Positions 44,527-54,097 of a stretch of DNA of 64,000 nucleotides are shown in pieces. Positions within the stretch are counted from its first letter, which is position 1. Each line of letters begins with the position of its first letter. The DNA lies in NCBI GenBank assembly GCA_017889545.1, contig JAGFZV010000008.1, forward strand, positions 134,874 through 198,873. Direction: 5' to 3'. The position numbers and the translations under genes are program-made. The stretch comes from Bacillota bacterium (GTDB lineage: Bacteria; Bacillota; Negativicutes; CTSoil-072). The notes beneath the pieces are model-generated. The model was not told where the DNA came from and did not search any database. It worked only from the letters and a program-made list of their open reading frames with translations.

Positions 44527-45293
44527 CGCCCAATCACCGGCATAATGGCCCCTGTTGTGAAAGCGACTGTCATCGACTATGCTGCACAAAAATTGAAAAG
44601 TTCGCGGCGACGTTTGGCAATAAGAATATTTTTCAAGATGTAAATCTTCATATTCATTGCGGTGAGCTAACGGCGCTTATCGGAACAAACGGTTCCGGAA
44701 AGAGCACTTTGCTGAAAGCGATATTGGGGGAAGTCGACCATTCCGGAACCTTGGAGTATCTTGATGAAAAAGGCGCTCGCAGCGGAAATCCCCTGATTGG
44801 CTATGTGCCGCAGTATTTGAATTTTGATCTAAGCACGCCGACCAGCGTATTTGATCTTTTTATGGCTTGTCTTACGCGAATTCCTTCTTGGCTTTTTGCG
44901 CCTCGCCACGTTCGTAACCGAGTGATGCAGAGCCTCGAAAAAGTGAAAGCCGGACATCTTATTGACCGAAGGCTGGGGGCGTTATCAGGCGGTGAATTGC
45001 AGAGAATCATGCTGGCTCTTGCCTTGGAACCTATTCCGGACTTGCTGCTTTTGGATGAGCCGGTTTCCGGTATTGATAAAAATGGGTTGGAACTGTTTTA
45101 TACCATCGTTTCTGATCTGAGGAAAAACTACGATTTATCCATTATTTTGGTTTCTCACGACCTTGATTTGGTTGCCCGTTATGCGGATCGAGTAGTTCTT
45201 TTAGATAAGACCATTATTTGCAATGGTACGCCGGAAGAGGTTTTTGCCGATCAACGGACGAGAAAAATTTTTGGAATGCTGGTAGGACCATAA
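44523..45293 (+). CDS. znuC: Zinc ABC transporter ATPase with Cys/His-rich N-terminus
   Basis: This 256-residue ABC ATPase has Walker A GTNGSGKST, signature LSGGELQR and Walker B LLLLDEPVSG. It powers uptake with the neighbouring binding protein and permease. The first 25 residues are unusual for the family: HRHNGP, CCESDCH and RLCC give two His and five Cys before the ATPase fold starts. This looks like a metal-binding extension. The start ATG overlaps the previous stop (ATGA). Confidence 0.9.
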   Translation: MTPNHRHNGPCCESDCHRLCCTKIEKFAATFGNKNIFQDVNLHIHCGELTALIGTNGSGKSTLLKAILGEVDHSGTLEYLDEKGARSGNPLIGYVPQYLNFDLSTPTSVFDLFMACLTRIPSWLFAPRHVRNRVMQSLEKVKAGHLIDRRLGALSGGELQRIMLALALEPIPDLLLLDEPVSGIDKNGLELFYTIVSDLRKNYDLSIILVSHDLDLVARYADRVVLLDKTIICNGTPEEVFADQRTRKIFGMLVGP

Positions 45294-45331
45294 GGAAACT
45301 ATTATGGCTGTTAGTGACAGGAGGTCTGTTG

Positions 45332-46177
45332 ATGTTAGAAAGCTGGTATGGAATGGTTGATTTTTTTCTTCCTTTTTCTTGGCTGGGACATTCGTTTATG
45401 AAAAACGCTTTTTTGGCCGTATTGCTTGTCACTCCGTTGTTTGGTTTGCTCGGGACAATGGTGGTCAGCAATAGAATGGCATTTTTTTCCGATTCTTTAG
45501 GACATGGGGCGTTTACCGGTATCGCGATCGGAGTTTTATTAGGCGGCATTAAGCCGTTGGTAGCCATTGTGACCTTTTCCATCTTTTTTGCGATATTAAT
45601 TACTGTCATTAAGAATAAAAGCAGACTGTCTACAGATACGATTATCGGCGTTTTTTCGTCTACCGCCATTGCGTTGGGCTTAATGATCATGTCGCGAGGC
45701 GGCAGTTTTGCCAAATTCTCAAGCTATCTCATTGGCGATTTATTAAGCATAACACCGTCCGAGATCGGTATGCTGATTGGCGTGTTCATCGGCGTAATTT
45801 TGCTTTGGTTAACGATTTTTAATCAGCTTCTGGTCATCAGCATTCATTCATCGCTGGCGGCAAGCAGAGGAATGAATACGGTGGCAATGGAGATATGCTT
45901 TGCGGTGGCACTGGCGGTCATTGTGGCGATTAGCATTCAATGGGTGGGCCTTTTGATTATAAACTCGATGCTGGTTTTACCTGCTGCTGCGGCTCGCAAT
46001 ATAACGGTTAATGTACGACAATATCATCTCGTATCTGTTCTGGTGGCTGTTTTTTCCGGCGTGACAGGATTGGTTCTTTCCTATTATTGGAATACGGCAA
46101 CCGGTGCGACGATTGTGCTTGTTGCGGCGATCCTCGTTTTTCTTTCCTTTGCCTTTCGTAGCCGGGTTACCGGCTGA
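45332..46177 (+). CDS. znuB: Zinc ABC transporter permease
   Basis: This 281-residue permease of the ZnuB/MntB (ABC-3) type has about eight membrane helices. It includes the typical MAFFSDSLGHGAFTG segment and MLVLPAAAARN motif. The ATG at 45332 is preceded by AGGAGG; longer frames would reach back into the ATPase gene. It is the last gene of the zur-znuA-znuC-znuB operon, followed by a terminator. Confidence 0.92.
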   Translation: MLESWYGMVDFFLPFSWLGHSFMKNAFLAVLLVTPLFGLLGTMVVSNRMAFFSDSLGHGAFTGIAIGVLLGGIKPLVAIVTFSIFFAILITVIKNKSRLSTDTIIGVFSSTAIALGLMIMSRGGSFAKFSSYLIGDLLSITPSEIGMLIGVFIGVILLWLTIFNQLLVISIHSSLAASRGMNTVAMEICFAVALAVIVAISIQWVGLLIINSMLVLPAAAARNITVNVRQYHLVSVLVAVFSGVTGLVLSYYWNTATGATIVLVAAILVFLSFAFRSRVTG

Positions 46178-46210
46178 AAGAGAGAGATATACTATATGGA
46201 AAAGTCAGGC

Positions 46211-46248
46211 GGAAAAATTCTTGGGAAGAAGATTTTTCCGTTTTTTGC
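46211..46248 (+). terminator. Terminator after zinc operon
   Basis: CGGAAAAATTCTT and AAGAAGATTTTTCCG form a stem of about 12 bp followed by TTTTTT. The 200 bp up to the RNase J gene show nothing else clear. Confidence 0.8.
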
Positions 46249-46446
46249 TGTTGTGAGCAGAAAATAGAGCAGAAAAACGGAATATCTTGTGCATAATGCG
46301 AGTATACAGTATAATATAATATACTGGTTTGTGCGCGGATATTCTTATTTTTGAACATGAAAACAAACGGTTTGGCTGGGCGGCGGAGCGTTTCATTGGT
46401 GAAAGCAGATTAACGTGCGATAAACGGACATAATGGGGGGATTTTT

Positions 46447-48117
46447 TTGGAAAAACAAAAACTCGCCATCATTCCACTCGGTGGTTTGGGCGAAATAGGA
46501 AAGAATATGACGGTGATCCGTTACGGAGAGGATATCGTCGTACTCGACTGTGGATTAGCATTCCCGGATGATGATATGCTGGGAATCGATTTAGTGATTC
46601 CGGATATCACTTATCTTCTGGAAAATCGGGATAAAATAAGGGGTATCGTGATCACTCACGGACATGAGGATCATATTGGCTCGCTGTCTTATTTTTTGAA
46701 GCAGATTGACGTGCCGGTGTATGGAACCCGGCTGGCATTAGGGATCGCGGAAGGCCGGTTAAAAGAAAATAACGTAAGTAATACAACTCTGATCCCGGTA
46801 AAACCGGGTGATGAATTAACCTTTGGCAGCATTCAGGTTGGTTTTATCCGCGGAAGCCATTCCATCCCGGATGTGGTTGGCATTTATTTCAAAACCCCCG
46901 TAGGAACGGTTGTTCATACGGGCGATTTTAAGATCGACTATTCGCCGGCAGACGGGCAAATCATGGATCTTCATAAATTCGCAGAGCTAGGCGCGGAAGG
47001 CGTTTTGGTTTTAATGTCCGACAGCACAAATGCCGAACGGCCTGGTTTTACTAAATCGGAACGCACCGTAGGCATTGCCTTGGACGAAGCGTTCCGCTGC
47101 GCCAAAAACAGGATCATTCTGGCGACCTTTGCGTCCAACGTTTCTCGTGTCCAGCAGGCGATCAATTCGGCCTGCAAATATGGGCGAAAGGTAGCGATCA
47201 TCGGCCGCAGCATGATCAACGTTGTTAATATTTCCAGCGAATTGGGATATTTAACGGTTCCTGAGGGCGTATTGATCGATATCGATGAAATCAAAAACTA
47301 TCCAGCCAATCAGATACTGATTTTGACGACCGGAAGCCAGGGGGAGCCCATGTCGGCCTTAACAAGGATTGCCATGAACGATCACCGGAAGGTAGAAATT
47401 TGTCCCGGAGATACAGTCATTATTTCTGCAACACCGATTCCAGGAAACGAAAAATCAGTGGCGAAGACGATTGATTTATTATTGCGCTTAGGCGCAGAGG
47501 TTATCCATGGCCATGCAGCCGGCATTCACGTTTCCGGCCATGCCAGCCAGGAAGAATTGAAGTTAATGCTGACGCTGGTTCAACCCAAGTATTTGATCCC
47601 GGTGCATGGAGAGTATAGGATGCTGATTCGTCATGGACAATTAGGGGAAGAACTGGGAATGCCAAAAGGAAATATTTTCATTGGCGCTAATGGGCAAGTG
47701 TTTGAATTTGCCCAGGATGAAAATGGAGTCAGTGGAAAAATGGCTGGCAAAGTAACTGCCGGCAGAGTGTATGTTGACGGCCTTGGTGTTGGCGATATTG
47801 GCAATATCGTCATTCGTGACCGCAGCCAGTTGTCCAAAGATGGAGTTTTGATTGTGGTTGTCACTATGGACAAGGAACGAGGCTGCGTAGTAGCAGGACC
47901 GGATTTGGTTTCCCGTGGGTTTGTCTATGTGCGGGAATCCGGACAATTAATGGACGAAGCCAAGAAAAAGGTTCGCCAGGCTCTGGCAAAATGCGAAGAA
48001 AACCAGGTGACGGAATGGGCTACGATCAAAGCGAGCGTTCGAGACGCCTTAGGGAAATTTATTTACGAAAAAACTCGCCGGCGCCCGATGATTTTGCCAA
48101 TTATTATGGAGATCTAA
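46447..48117 (+). CDS. rnj: Ribonuclease J
   Basis: This 556-residue metallo-beta-lactamase/beta-CASP ribonuclease has the zinc motif THGHEDHIGS and later HTGDFKIDY and SDSTNAERPG. The C-terminal SGHASQEEL motif and RNase J domain are present. RNase J has 5'-3' exonuclease and endonuclease activity on mRNA in Firmicutes. The start is a TTG at 46447 preceded by GGGGGG; the protein then begins EKQKLAIIPLGGLGEIGKN, as is normal for the family. It is monocistronic. Confidence 0.94.
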   Translation: MEKQKLAIIPLGGLGEIGKNMTVIRYGEDIVVLDCGLAFPDDDMLGIDLVIPDITYLLENRDKIRGIVITHGHEDHIGSLSYFLKQIDVPVYGTRLALGIAEGRLKENNVSNTTLIPVKPGDELTFGSIQVGFIRGSHSIPDVVGIYFKTPVGTVVHTGDFKIDYSPADGQIMDLHKFAELGAEGVLVLMSDSTNAERPGFTKSERTVGIALDEAFRCAKNRIILATFASNVSRVQQAINSACKYGRKVAIIGRSMINVVNISSELGYLTVPEGVLIDIDEIKNYPANQILILTTGSQGEPMSALTRIAMNDHRKVEICPGDTVIISATPIPGNEKSVAKTIDLLLRLGAEVIHGHAAGIHVSGHASQEELKLMLTLVQPKYLIPVHGEYRMLIRHGQLGEELGMPKGNIFIGANGQVFEFAQDENGVSGKMAGKVTAGRVYVDGLGVGDIGNIVIRDRSQLSKDGVLIVVVTMDKERGCVVAGPDLVSRGFVYVRESGQLMDEAKKKVRQALAKCEENQVTEWATIKASVRDALGKFIYEKTRRRPMILPIIMEI

Positions 48118-48234
48118 AATTTTTCCATAAGCAAAAAGGTTTTTTAAAAAACAACGCGAAATAAACATAAGCATATATCAATGTATACAATAAAATAGTT
48201 CTTCGAGTTCGGATTGCCTAAAAAGGAAATGAAT

Positions 48235-48330
48235 TTTCTTTCATGGCGGCTGGATCTGTAGGGTATGTTGGGAAACCATCATGCCTCCCATTGTGGAAAG
48301 AAGGAGCGGGTCTAGGAATCAAACAGACTC
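48235..48330 (+). ncRNA. Candidate Moco/Tuco-type riboswitch aptamer
   Basis: The leader of the tungstate transporter operon contains GGGAAACC, then GCCTCCCATTGTGGAAAG and AAGGAGCGGGTCT, which can form several stems. The blocks recall the molybdenum/tungsten cofactor RNA motif, and the downstream genes fit. A terminator follows directly. The assignment is from memory of the motif and context and needs a covariance-model search. Confidence 0.45.
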
Positions 48331-48366
48331 CCATTGTCTTTTTTGTGCAATGGAAGTCTGTTTTTT
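48324..48366 (+). terminator. Leader terminator before tungstate operon
   Basis: CAGACTCCCATTG (48324-48336) pairs with CAATGGAAGTCTG (48348-48360) with one mismatch, followed by TTTTTTG. GGGTCT just upstream could compete for the left arm, as in a riboswitch expression platform. Confidence 0.8.
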
Positions 48367-48407
48367 GTTGCGATTTCATTTTCAAGAAAAGGAGTGATTT
48401 TGAGGTC

Positions 48408-49274
48408 ATGGGAAAACGCTTGTTCGCCATTCTTCTAGTAGTCGTGTTTTCAATGGGGATTGCTGCTTGCGGCACGCAGCCCGCATCGCAGAAAGCGTCC
48501 GCGCCGGCGGTGCAATTGCTTTTATCGAGTACAATTGGCCCGGTTGATGCTGGAATTGTGGATGCGATGGAGAACGAATTTCAAAAGAAGACGGGGATTA
48601 TTGTCCGGCATGTGGGCTCTGGAACCGGTGCGGCATTGAACCTTGCAAAAGGTGGGTCCGTTGATCTTGTTTTGGTGCATGCCAAGGCATTGGAGGAAAA
48701 ATTCGTTGCTGATGGATTTGGAACCAAACGAATTGACTTGATGTACAATGATTTCGTTGTAATGGGACCGGCTTCTGATCCGGCCGGCATCCGCGGAGAA
48801 AAAAGCATTGTACAAGCGTTGAAAAAACTCTCCCAATCGAAGGCGTTATTCATTAGCAGGGGAGACAAGTCCGGCACCCATGTTAAAGAACTAGAACTTT
48901 GGGACAAAGCCGGCATTCAGCCGCTGGGCGATTGGTATCAAGTATACGAAAAGGGTGCGGAAGGCAATGCAAAAACGCTTCGGTATGTAAATGAACGACA
49001 AGGCTACACGATCATGGACCGGGCGACTTATATTACGATGAAAAAAGAGCTTTCCCTCCAAGTTTTGGTAGAAAAGGACGAATTGATGCTCAACTATATT
49101 TCGCTGATTCCGGTGAACCCGCAAAAATTTCCTAATGTGCATCATGAAGAAGCGATGAAGTTTATTGAATGGATGATCTCGGCGGAGGGACAAAAAATTA
49201 TTCGCGATTTTGGCCGTGATAAATACGGTGAGCCGTTATTTTTCCCTAATTCGGAAGCCGGAAAAAAATTATAA
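48408..49274 (+). CDS. Tungstate/molybdate-type binding lipoprotein, first copy
   Basis: This 288-residue lipoprotein has signal sequence and lipobox IAAC. It is similar throughout to the next gene and to TupA. In place of the TupA oxyanion motif TTTSTxDSGLL it has LSSTIGPVDAGIV; the later segments NDFVVMGPASDPAGI and FISRGDKSGTH are kept. It may bind a different oxyanion or have another affinity. The ATG at 48408 is preceded by GAGG, in a leader with a candidate riboswitch and terminator. Confidence 0.8.
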   Translation: MGKRLFAILLVVVFSMGIAACGTQPASQKASAPAVQLLLSSTIGPVDAGIVDAMENEFQKKTGIIVRHVGSGTGAALNLAKGGSVDLVLVHAKALEEKFVADGFGTKRIDLMYNDFVVMGPASDPAGIRGEKSIVQALKKLSQSKALFISRGDKSGTHVKELELWDKAGIQPLGDWYQVYEKGAEGNAKTLRYVNERQGYTIMDRATYITMKKELSLQVLVEKDELMLNYISLIPVNPQKFPNVHHEEAMKFIEWMISAEGQKIIRDFGRDKYGEPLFFPNSEAGKKL

Positions 49275-49294
49275 CGAATGGAGTGATTTGAACG

Positions 49295-50167
49295 ATGAAA
49301 AAACAAGTAACAGTAATATTGATGAGTATTTTTTTGGCCATATTGGTTCTTGCAGGGTGCGGGACGAAAGCGCCGACTGCGCAGCAGCCCGCGCAACCGC
49401 AGGTCAAAGATGTTATTCTGGCTACGACCACCAGTACGCAGGACAGCGGGTTGCTGGATGTATTGATCCCCGCGTTTGAAAAGAAAACCGGATATAAGAT
49501 TAAGACAATCGCAGTAGGGTCTGGCCAAGCGATTGCCATGGGCGAAAAAGGGGAAGCGGATCTTCTCTTGACGCATGCACCGGATGCGGAAAAGAAAGTA
49601 GTCGAAGCTGGTGCAGCGGTCAACCGGCGCTTAGTCATGCACAATGACTTTATTATTATTGGACCATCCGCTGATCCGGCAGGGATTAAAGGTAAAGCTG
49701 CTATGGATGCCATGAAGGCAATCGCTGATGCAAAGGCAATCTTTATTTCACGAGGTGACAATTCCGGGACCCATCAACTGGAGAAAAAACTTTGGAAACA
49801 AGCCAATATCACACCGGCAGGATCTTGGTATCAGGAAGTTGGAACCGGGATGGGACAGGCTTTAAAAATGGCCAGTGAGAAACAAGGGTATATTCTTACC
49901 GACCGGGCAACGTATTTAGCCCAGGCAAAAAATCTTGGGATGCCTATTCTTGTCGAGGGTGATGCAAAGTTGCTGAATATCTATCATGTAATGGAAGTCA
50001 ATCCAGCCAAGTATAACAAAGTAAACGCAGCAGGCGCGAAAGCGTTCGCCGACTTTTTATTATCTGCCGAAGGCCAGTCAATGATTGCTTCGTTCGGCAA
50101 AGAAAAATACGGACAACCGTTATTTTTTGCTGATGGCGGAAAAACAGATAAAGACTTTGGACTGTAA
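49295..50167 (+). CDS. tupA: Tungstate-binding lipoprotein TupA
   Basis: This 290-residue lipoprotein has lipobox LAGC and the TupA oxyanion-binding motif TTTSTQDSGLLD near residue 45. It also carries NDFIIIGPSADPAGI and FISRGDNSGTH. TupA proteins bind tungstate with very high affinity outside the membrane. It lies 20 nt after the first binding-protein gene and 17 nt before the permease gene. Confidence 0.9.
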   Translation: MKKQVTVILMSIFLAILVLAGCGTKAPTAQQPAQPQVKDVILATTTSTQDSGLLDVLIPAFEKKTGYKIKTIAVGSGQAIAMGEKGEADLLLTHAPDAEKKVVEAGAAVNRRLVMHNDFIIIGPSADPAGIKGKAAMDAMKAIADAKAIFISRGDNSGTHQLEKKLWKQANITPAGSWYQEVGTGMGQALKMASEKQGYILTDRATYLAQAKNLGMPILVEGDAKLLNIYHVMEVNPAKYNKVNAAGAKAFADFLLSAEGQSMIASFGKEKYGQPLFFADGGKTDKDFGL

Positions 50168-50184
50168 AATAAGGCAGGGGTATT

Positions 50185-50889
50185 ATGGAAAGTATTTGGC
50201 AGGGCTTTTTAGAAGCGTTGCGACTATTGGCAATTGGAGATCCTGAAGTAGTTCAGGTTGTGTTACTGAGTCTTCAGGTCTCCGGTACAGCAACGGCGAT
50301 CAGTGTTGTCATTGGCGTTCCTCTGGGATTATGGCTTGCTTTGCACGATTTTCGCGGCAAACCGGTTCTTCTGAGTTTCGTCAATTTCGGCATGGGCTTG
50401 CCGCCTGTTGTAGTAGGATTGTTTGTCAGCCTATTGCTTTGGCGGTATGGGCCGCTTGGAATGTTCGGGCTGATGTACACGCCGGTAGCGATTGTGGTTG
50501 CGCAGGCCGTGATCGCCAGTCCGATTATTGCCGGCTTGAGTTTTGCAGCGATAGGGAGCTTGGAGCCAAAACTTCGCCTGCAGTTCTTATCGCTTGGAGC
50601 GACTGGTTTGCAGACGAATTGGCTGCTGATCAAGGAAGCGCGATTAGGCCTGATGGCGGCTGTAATGGCTGGATTCGGCGGCGTGGTATCCGAGGTAGGC
50701 GCATCCATGATGGTCGGCGGTAATATCAGGGGAGAAACAAGAGTATTGACGACGGCAACGGTAATGGAAGTCGGCAGGGGTAATTATGAATTAGCGTTGG
50801 CGCTCAGCTTTGTATTGCTTATGGTGGCGTATAGCGTGGTAGCGGTCCTGACGTATTCGCAAAACAGCAGAAGGCAGGATGCAGCATGA
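50185..50889 (+). CDS. tupB: Tungstate ABC transporter permease TupB
   Basis: This 234-residue permease has about five to six membrane segments. The ABC EAA-like loop around SLGATGLQTNWLLIKEARLG contacts the ATPase. The size is typical of TupB. It is followed by tupC with a 4-nt overlap (ATGA). Confidence 0.92.
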   Translation: MESIWQGFLEALRLLAIGDPEVVQVVLLSLQVSGTATAISVVIGVPLGLWLALHDFRGKPVLLSFVNFGMGLPPVVVGLFVSLLLWRYGPLGMFGLMYTPVAIVVAQAVIASPIIAGLSFAAIGSLEPKLRLQFLSLGATGLQTNWLLIKEARLGLMAAVMAGFGGVVSEVGASMMVGGNIRGETRVLTTATVMEVGRGNYELALALSFVLLMVAYSVVAVLTYSQNSRRQDAA

Positions 50890-51953
50890 AAGCAGCAGTC
50901 ATTGATATGGCCGGAGTTAAGGTATACCGAGAAGAAAAACTGGTGTTAGACGTTCCGGCTTTGCAGATTGCTTCCGGGGAGCTGATTTCAGTGATTGGTC
51001 CGAACGGTGCCGGAAAAAGTACGCTTTTGCAGACAATCAATCTCCTGCTGCCTTATCGGGAAGGCCGGTTGCGGCTTTTTGGTGAAAATGGACAAGAAAA
51101 TCTCCTTGCATTGCGGCGACGTTGCGCCATGGTTTTTCAAGAACCGCTTTTTCTTAACGGCACAGTCTTTGCAAATGTTGCTCTGCCGTTGCGATTGCGA
51201 AATTTGCCTGGTGCTGTCATTACAGAGCGTATTATGACGGTGCTGGATATGTTTCACTGTTCCCATCTGGTCAATAGGCAGGCATTGCGGTTGTCCGGCG
51301 GCGAGGCAAAACGTGTTTGCCTCGCGCGGGCAGTGGTTTGTGAACCGGAGCTGCTTCTTTTGGATGAACCTTTTGCAGCGTTAGACCCAGCTACACGCAA
51401 GAATCTGCTGGTTGAGCTGAGGCAAGCTGCCGAAGCGCGTGCAATGACGGTTGTCTTTGTGAGTCACAACCTGAATGATGTTCTGCAATTTACGGAACGG
51501 GTTATTGTCATGGAAAAAGGAACAATTGTCCAGGAAGGGCACCCAGGAAAGGTGATTCGCCGGCCGGCCAGCCGAGCAATTGCTGAATTGGCTGGCATGG
51601 ACAATATTCTTCCATGCAAATTGGAAAAAACAGTGGATGGCAACCAGATTTTACTTGGTCAGGGGCGTAGTACAATCAATTATCCGTTTGAAATGCCTGA
51701 CGGGGCGCAACATTGTTGCTTGCCAGGCGATATCTTCGAGATAGACGACCCAGACCAGCTAAAAGACGCCGATCAAGTACGATGGACCGGAATGGTACGG
51801 CAGGTCATTCCCGGAATTGGCGTGTTCCAGGTCGTAGTAGAAGCGGAAGGCTTGATTTTAAATTTGCGTCTTGCGCGGGAACAAGCGGCGCATTTGGTTA
51901 TTGGTCAAGTGCTCCACTTTTCGTTTAATCCGGCAGAAAGTCATTTAATTTGA
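50886..51953 (+). CDS. tupC: Tungstate ABC transporter ATPase TupC
   Basis: This 355-residue ATPase has Walker A GPNGAGKST, signature LSGGEAKR and Walker B LLLLDEPFAALD in the first 240 residues. The C-terminal 115 residues form an additional small domain of TOBE/Mop-like appearance, which in molybdate transporters binds the oxyanion for feedback inhibition. A terminator follows. Confidence 0.9.
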   Translation: MKAAVIDMAGVKVYREEKLVLDVPALQIASGELISVIGPNGAGKSTLLQTINLLLPYREGRLRLFGENGQENLLALRRRCAMVFQEPLFLNGTVFANVALPLRLRNLPGAVITERIMTVLDMFHCSHLVNRQALRLSGGEAKRVCLARAVVCEPELLLLDEPFAALDPATRKNLLVELRQAAEARAMTVVFVSHNLNDVLQFTERVIVMEKGTIVQEGHPGKVIRRPASRAIAELAGMDNILPCKLEKTVDGNQILLGQGRSTINYPFEMPDGAQHCCLPGDIFEIDDPDQLKDADQVRWTGMVRQVIPGIGVFQVVVEAEGLILNLRLAREQAAHLVIGQVLHFSFNPAESHLI

Positions 51954-51971
51954 TAGCACCCTTTTGAAATT

Positions 51972-52001
51972 AAGGCTCCGCAGCGATGCGGAGCCTTTTA
52001 A
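51972..52001 (+). terminator. tup operon terminator
   Basis: AAGGCTCCGCA and TGCGGAGCCTT form a perfect 11-bp stem with a GCGA loop, followed by TTAAT. Confidence 0.88.
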
Positions 52002-52111
52002 TCATTCGATTACCAGAACGCGTGCCTGCAAAATCAATTCTAGATATTAACAGATAAAATTTTCGCCATGATACGGGATCGTATGGCAGAAAATACGATC
52101 AAATTATAAAA

Positions 52112-52139
52112 TTGACAAAATTATTATGCAAGATATAAT
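52112..52139 (+). promoter_or_regulatory. Promoter of the GGDEF gene
   Basis: TTGACA and TATAAT with 16-bp spacing lie 71 bp before the start codon. Confidence 0.8.
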
Positions 52140-52210
52140 AGTGAATCGATATGGTATTGTATATATTCGTTAGGAAATTTGCTTTTTTCTGCGAAAAGGA
52201 GCTGTGCTTG

Positions 52211-54019
52211 ATGGTGGATAGACATCAGAAGTCGATGAAAACACGGATAAAAAATTTGTCGGTTATTCTTATGATTACCATGTTCGTAATCATAGGGTCC
52301 ATTATTTTTTATAATTGGAAACTATCAGCAGACAAGACGATCCATAGACTTCAGGAAGATGCGAACAGGAATATTGCAGGTTCAATTGAAAGATACATGG
52401 ATGCTCCGATGCGGATCAATAAAATAAATCAACAAATCATTAGCAATAAAATAGTGGACATTTGCAACGAAAAACAACGAGAAAAATATTTTTCCGGCAT
52501 AATAAAAACTACAGAAGAAACTGTATACAGTGTCAGTTACGGCAGTGAACAAGGACAATATTACGGAACACGGCGCAACGCGGATAATCAGCTGGAAGTG
52601 ATGAAAAGTGATGAAAAAACTGGCGGAAGACCGCGTTATTATTCCATGATGCCAGATTTGACTGCCGGTGAAATGGTAATGCAACTTGACACCTTCGATC
52701 CTCGAACAAGGGGATGGTACCAAGTTGCGAAGAATACCGGAGGGCCTGCTTTTTCGCCCATATACAAACATTTTGTAATGAACGATTTAGCCATTTCAGC
52801 TTCATGCCCGATCTATAATCAACAGGGCGTATTGCAAGGGGTACTAGGAACACATATTACTCTTTCGCAAATCAACGCACAACTGCAAGAATTGGTAAAA
52901 GATAAGCACGTCAATGCCTATATTGTGGAAAGACACTCCGGCGAACTTGTTGCCAATTCATTGGCATTCCCCAATTTTTCAATGACTGAAGATGGGAAAA
53001 TCAATAGAATGATCATCGGAGAGATGCCGGATCAGTCAATCGCGGATGCGTATGAGAATTATAAAAAAACAGATCGTGCTGATTTTATTTTTGCCAATAA
53101 AAACGAAAAAGAGCATATTAAAATATCTAGATTTACAAAGGAAGGTATTGATTGGCTAATTATCACATCGATGCCGGAAAGTCCTTATGTTGAAGAAATC
53201 AAGCGAAGCATACTGCTAGCGATCCTTTTATCGATTGTTACGCTGGGCAGTGCTATATTTATATGGAATAAAACGATCGAAACGTATTTAAAACCAATTT
53301 ATGAATTGATCCGCACGACCGAACGATACTCGCAGGGAGATTTTTCGCAGCGGGCGCAACTCGGCAATGATGATGAAATTGGAAAATTGGCCAAGGCTTT
53401 TAATGAAATGGCAGAAGAAATATGTTTATTGATTGATGGTTTAGAGAAAAAGGTAAGTGAACGAACCAGAGAGTTGGAGCAAACAAACTACGAACTAAGC
53501 ATTGCAAAAGAAAAATTGGAACTGTCGTCGCAGATGGACTTTTTGACGAATTTGTATAATCGAAAATTTATTATCGGCAGAATAGAACATGAAATCAAAC
53601 GGTTTGATCGTACGGAAAACATGTTTGCCATCATTATGGGAGATATTGATCACTTCAAAAAATTAAACGACACATATGGCCATGAATGCGGCGACTTTGT
53701 ATTGAAAGAAATCGCCAAAGTAATGCAGAAAACAACGCGGGAAATCGATTTTGTTGCAAGGTGGGGAGGAGAAGAATTTTTAATTCTGCTTCCGGAATCA
53801 GACCGCGAAAGTGCTGCTGAAATTGCAGAACGATTACGAAAAAGCATAGAACATACTACGATTGAATATGACAAGAAGCGGCTTAATGCAACCATTACAT
53901 TCGGTGTAGCTGCATATGGAAAAGGGATGACTGCGGATGAAGTCATAAAAAATGCCGACAGAGCCTTGTATGATGGAAAGCAGCAGGGAAGAAACCGGGT
54001 AAGCAGCAGTGTGATTTAA
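52211..54019 (+). CDS. Membrane diguanylate cyclase with dCache-HAMP-GGDEF
   Basis: This 602-residue membrane sensor has a first helix at about 13-32, an extracellular dCache-like ligand domain up to about residue 335, and a second helix at about 340-360. A HAMP domain, a short coiled coil and a GGDEF domain follow. The active site is GGEEF in ARWGGEEFL. A product-inhibition I-site RxxD (REID) lies five residues before it, so c-di-GMP synthesis with feedback is expected. The ATG at 52211 follows AAGGAG; upstream in-frame ATGs lack one. The dCache ligand is unknown. The gene is monocistronic with its own promoter. Confidence 0.9.
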   Translation: MVDRHQKSMKTRIKNLSVILMITMFVIIGSIIFYNWKLSADKTIHRLQEDANRNIAGSIERYMDAPMRINKINQQIISNKIVDICNEKQREKYFSGIIKTTEETVYSVSYGSEQGQYYGTRRNADNQLEVMKSDEKTGGRPRYYSMMPDLTAGEMVMQLDTFDPRTRGWYQVAKNTGGPAFSPIYKHFVMNDLAISASCPIYNQQGVLQGVLGTHITLSQINAQLQELVKDKHVNAYIVERHSGELVANSLAFPNFSMTEDGKINRMIIGEMPDQSIADAYENYKKTDRADFIFANKNEKEHIKISRFTKEGIDWLIITSMPESPYVEEIKRSILLAILLSIVTLGSAIFIWNKTIETYLKPIYELIRTTERYSQGDFSQRAQLGNDDEIGKLAKAFNEMAEEICLLIDGLEKKVSERTRELEQTNYELSIAKEKLELSSQMDFLTNLYNRKFIIGRIEHEIKRFDRTENMFAIIMGDIDHFKKLNDTYGHECGDFVLKEIAKVMQKTTREIDFVARWGGEEFLILLPESDRESAAEIAERLRKSIEHTTIEYDKKRLNATITFGVAAYGKGMTADEVIKNADRALYDGKQQGRNRVSSSVI

Positions 54020-54029
54020 GTGAATGCAG

Positions 54030-54067
54030 CAAACAGGCTGAGAGGCAATTGTCTCTCAGCCTGTTTG
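54030..54067. terminator. Convergent terminator GGDEF/FadR
   Basis: A perfect 15-bp stem (CAAACAGGCTGAGAG and complement) around an 8-nt loop lies between two convergent genes. Confidence 0.88.
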
Positions 54068-54097
54068 CAGTTTGTTTAAAAAATTCAAGCGTTGCAA

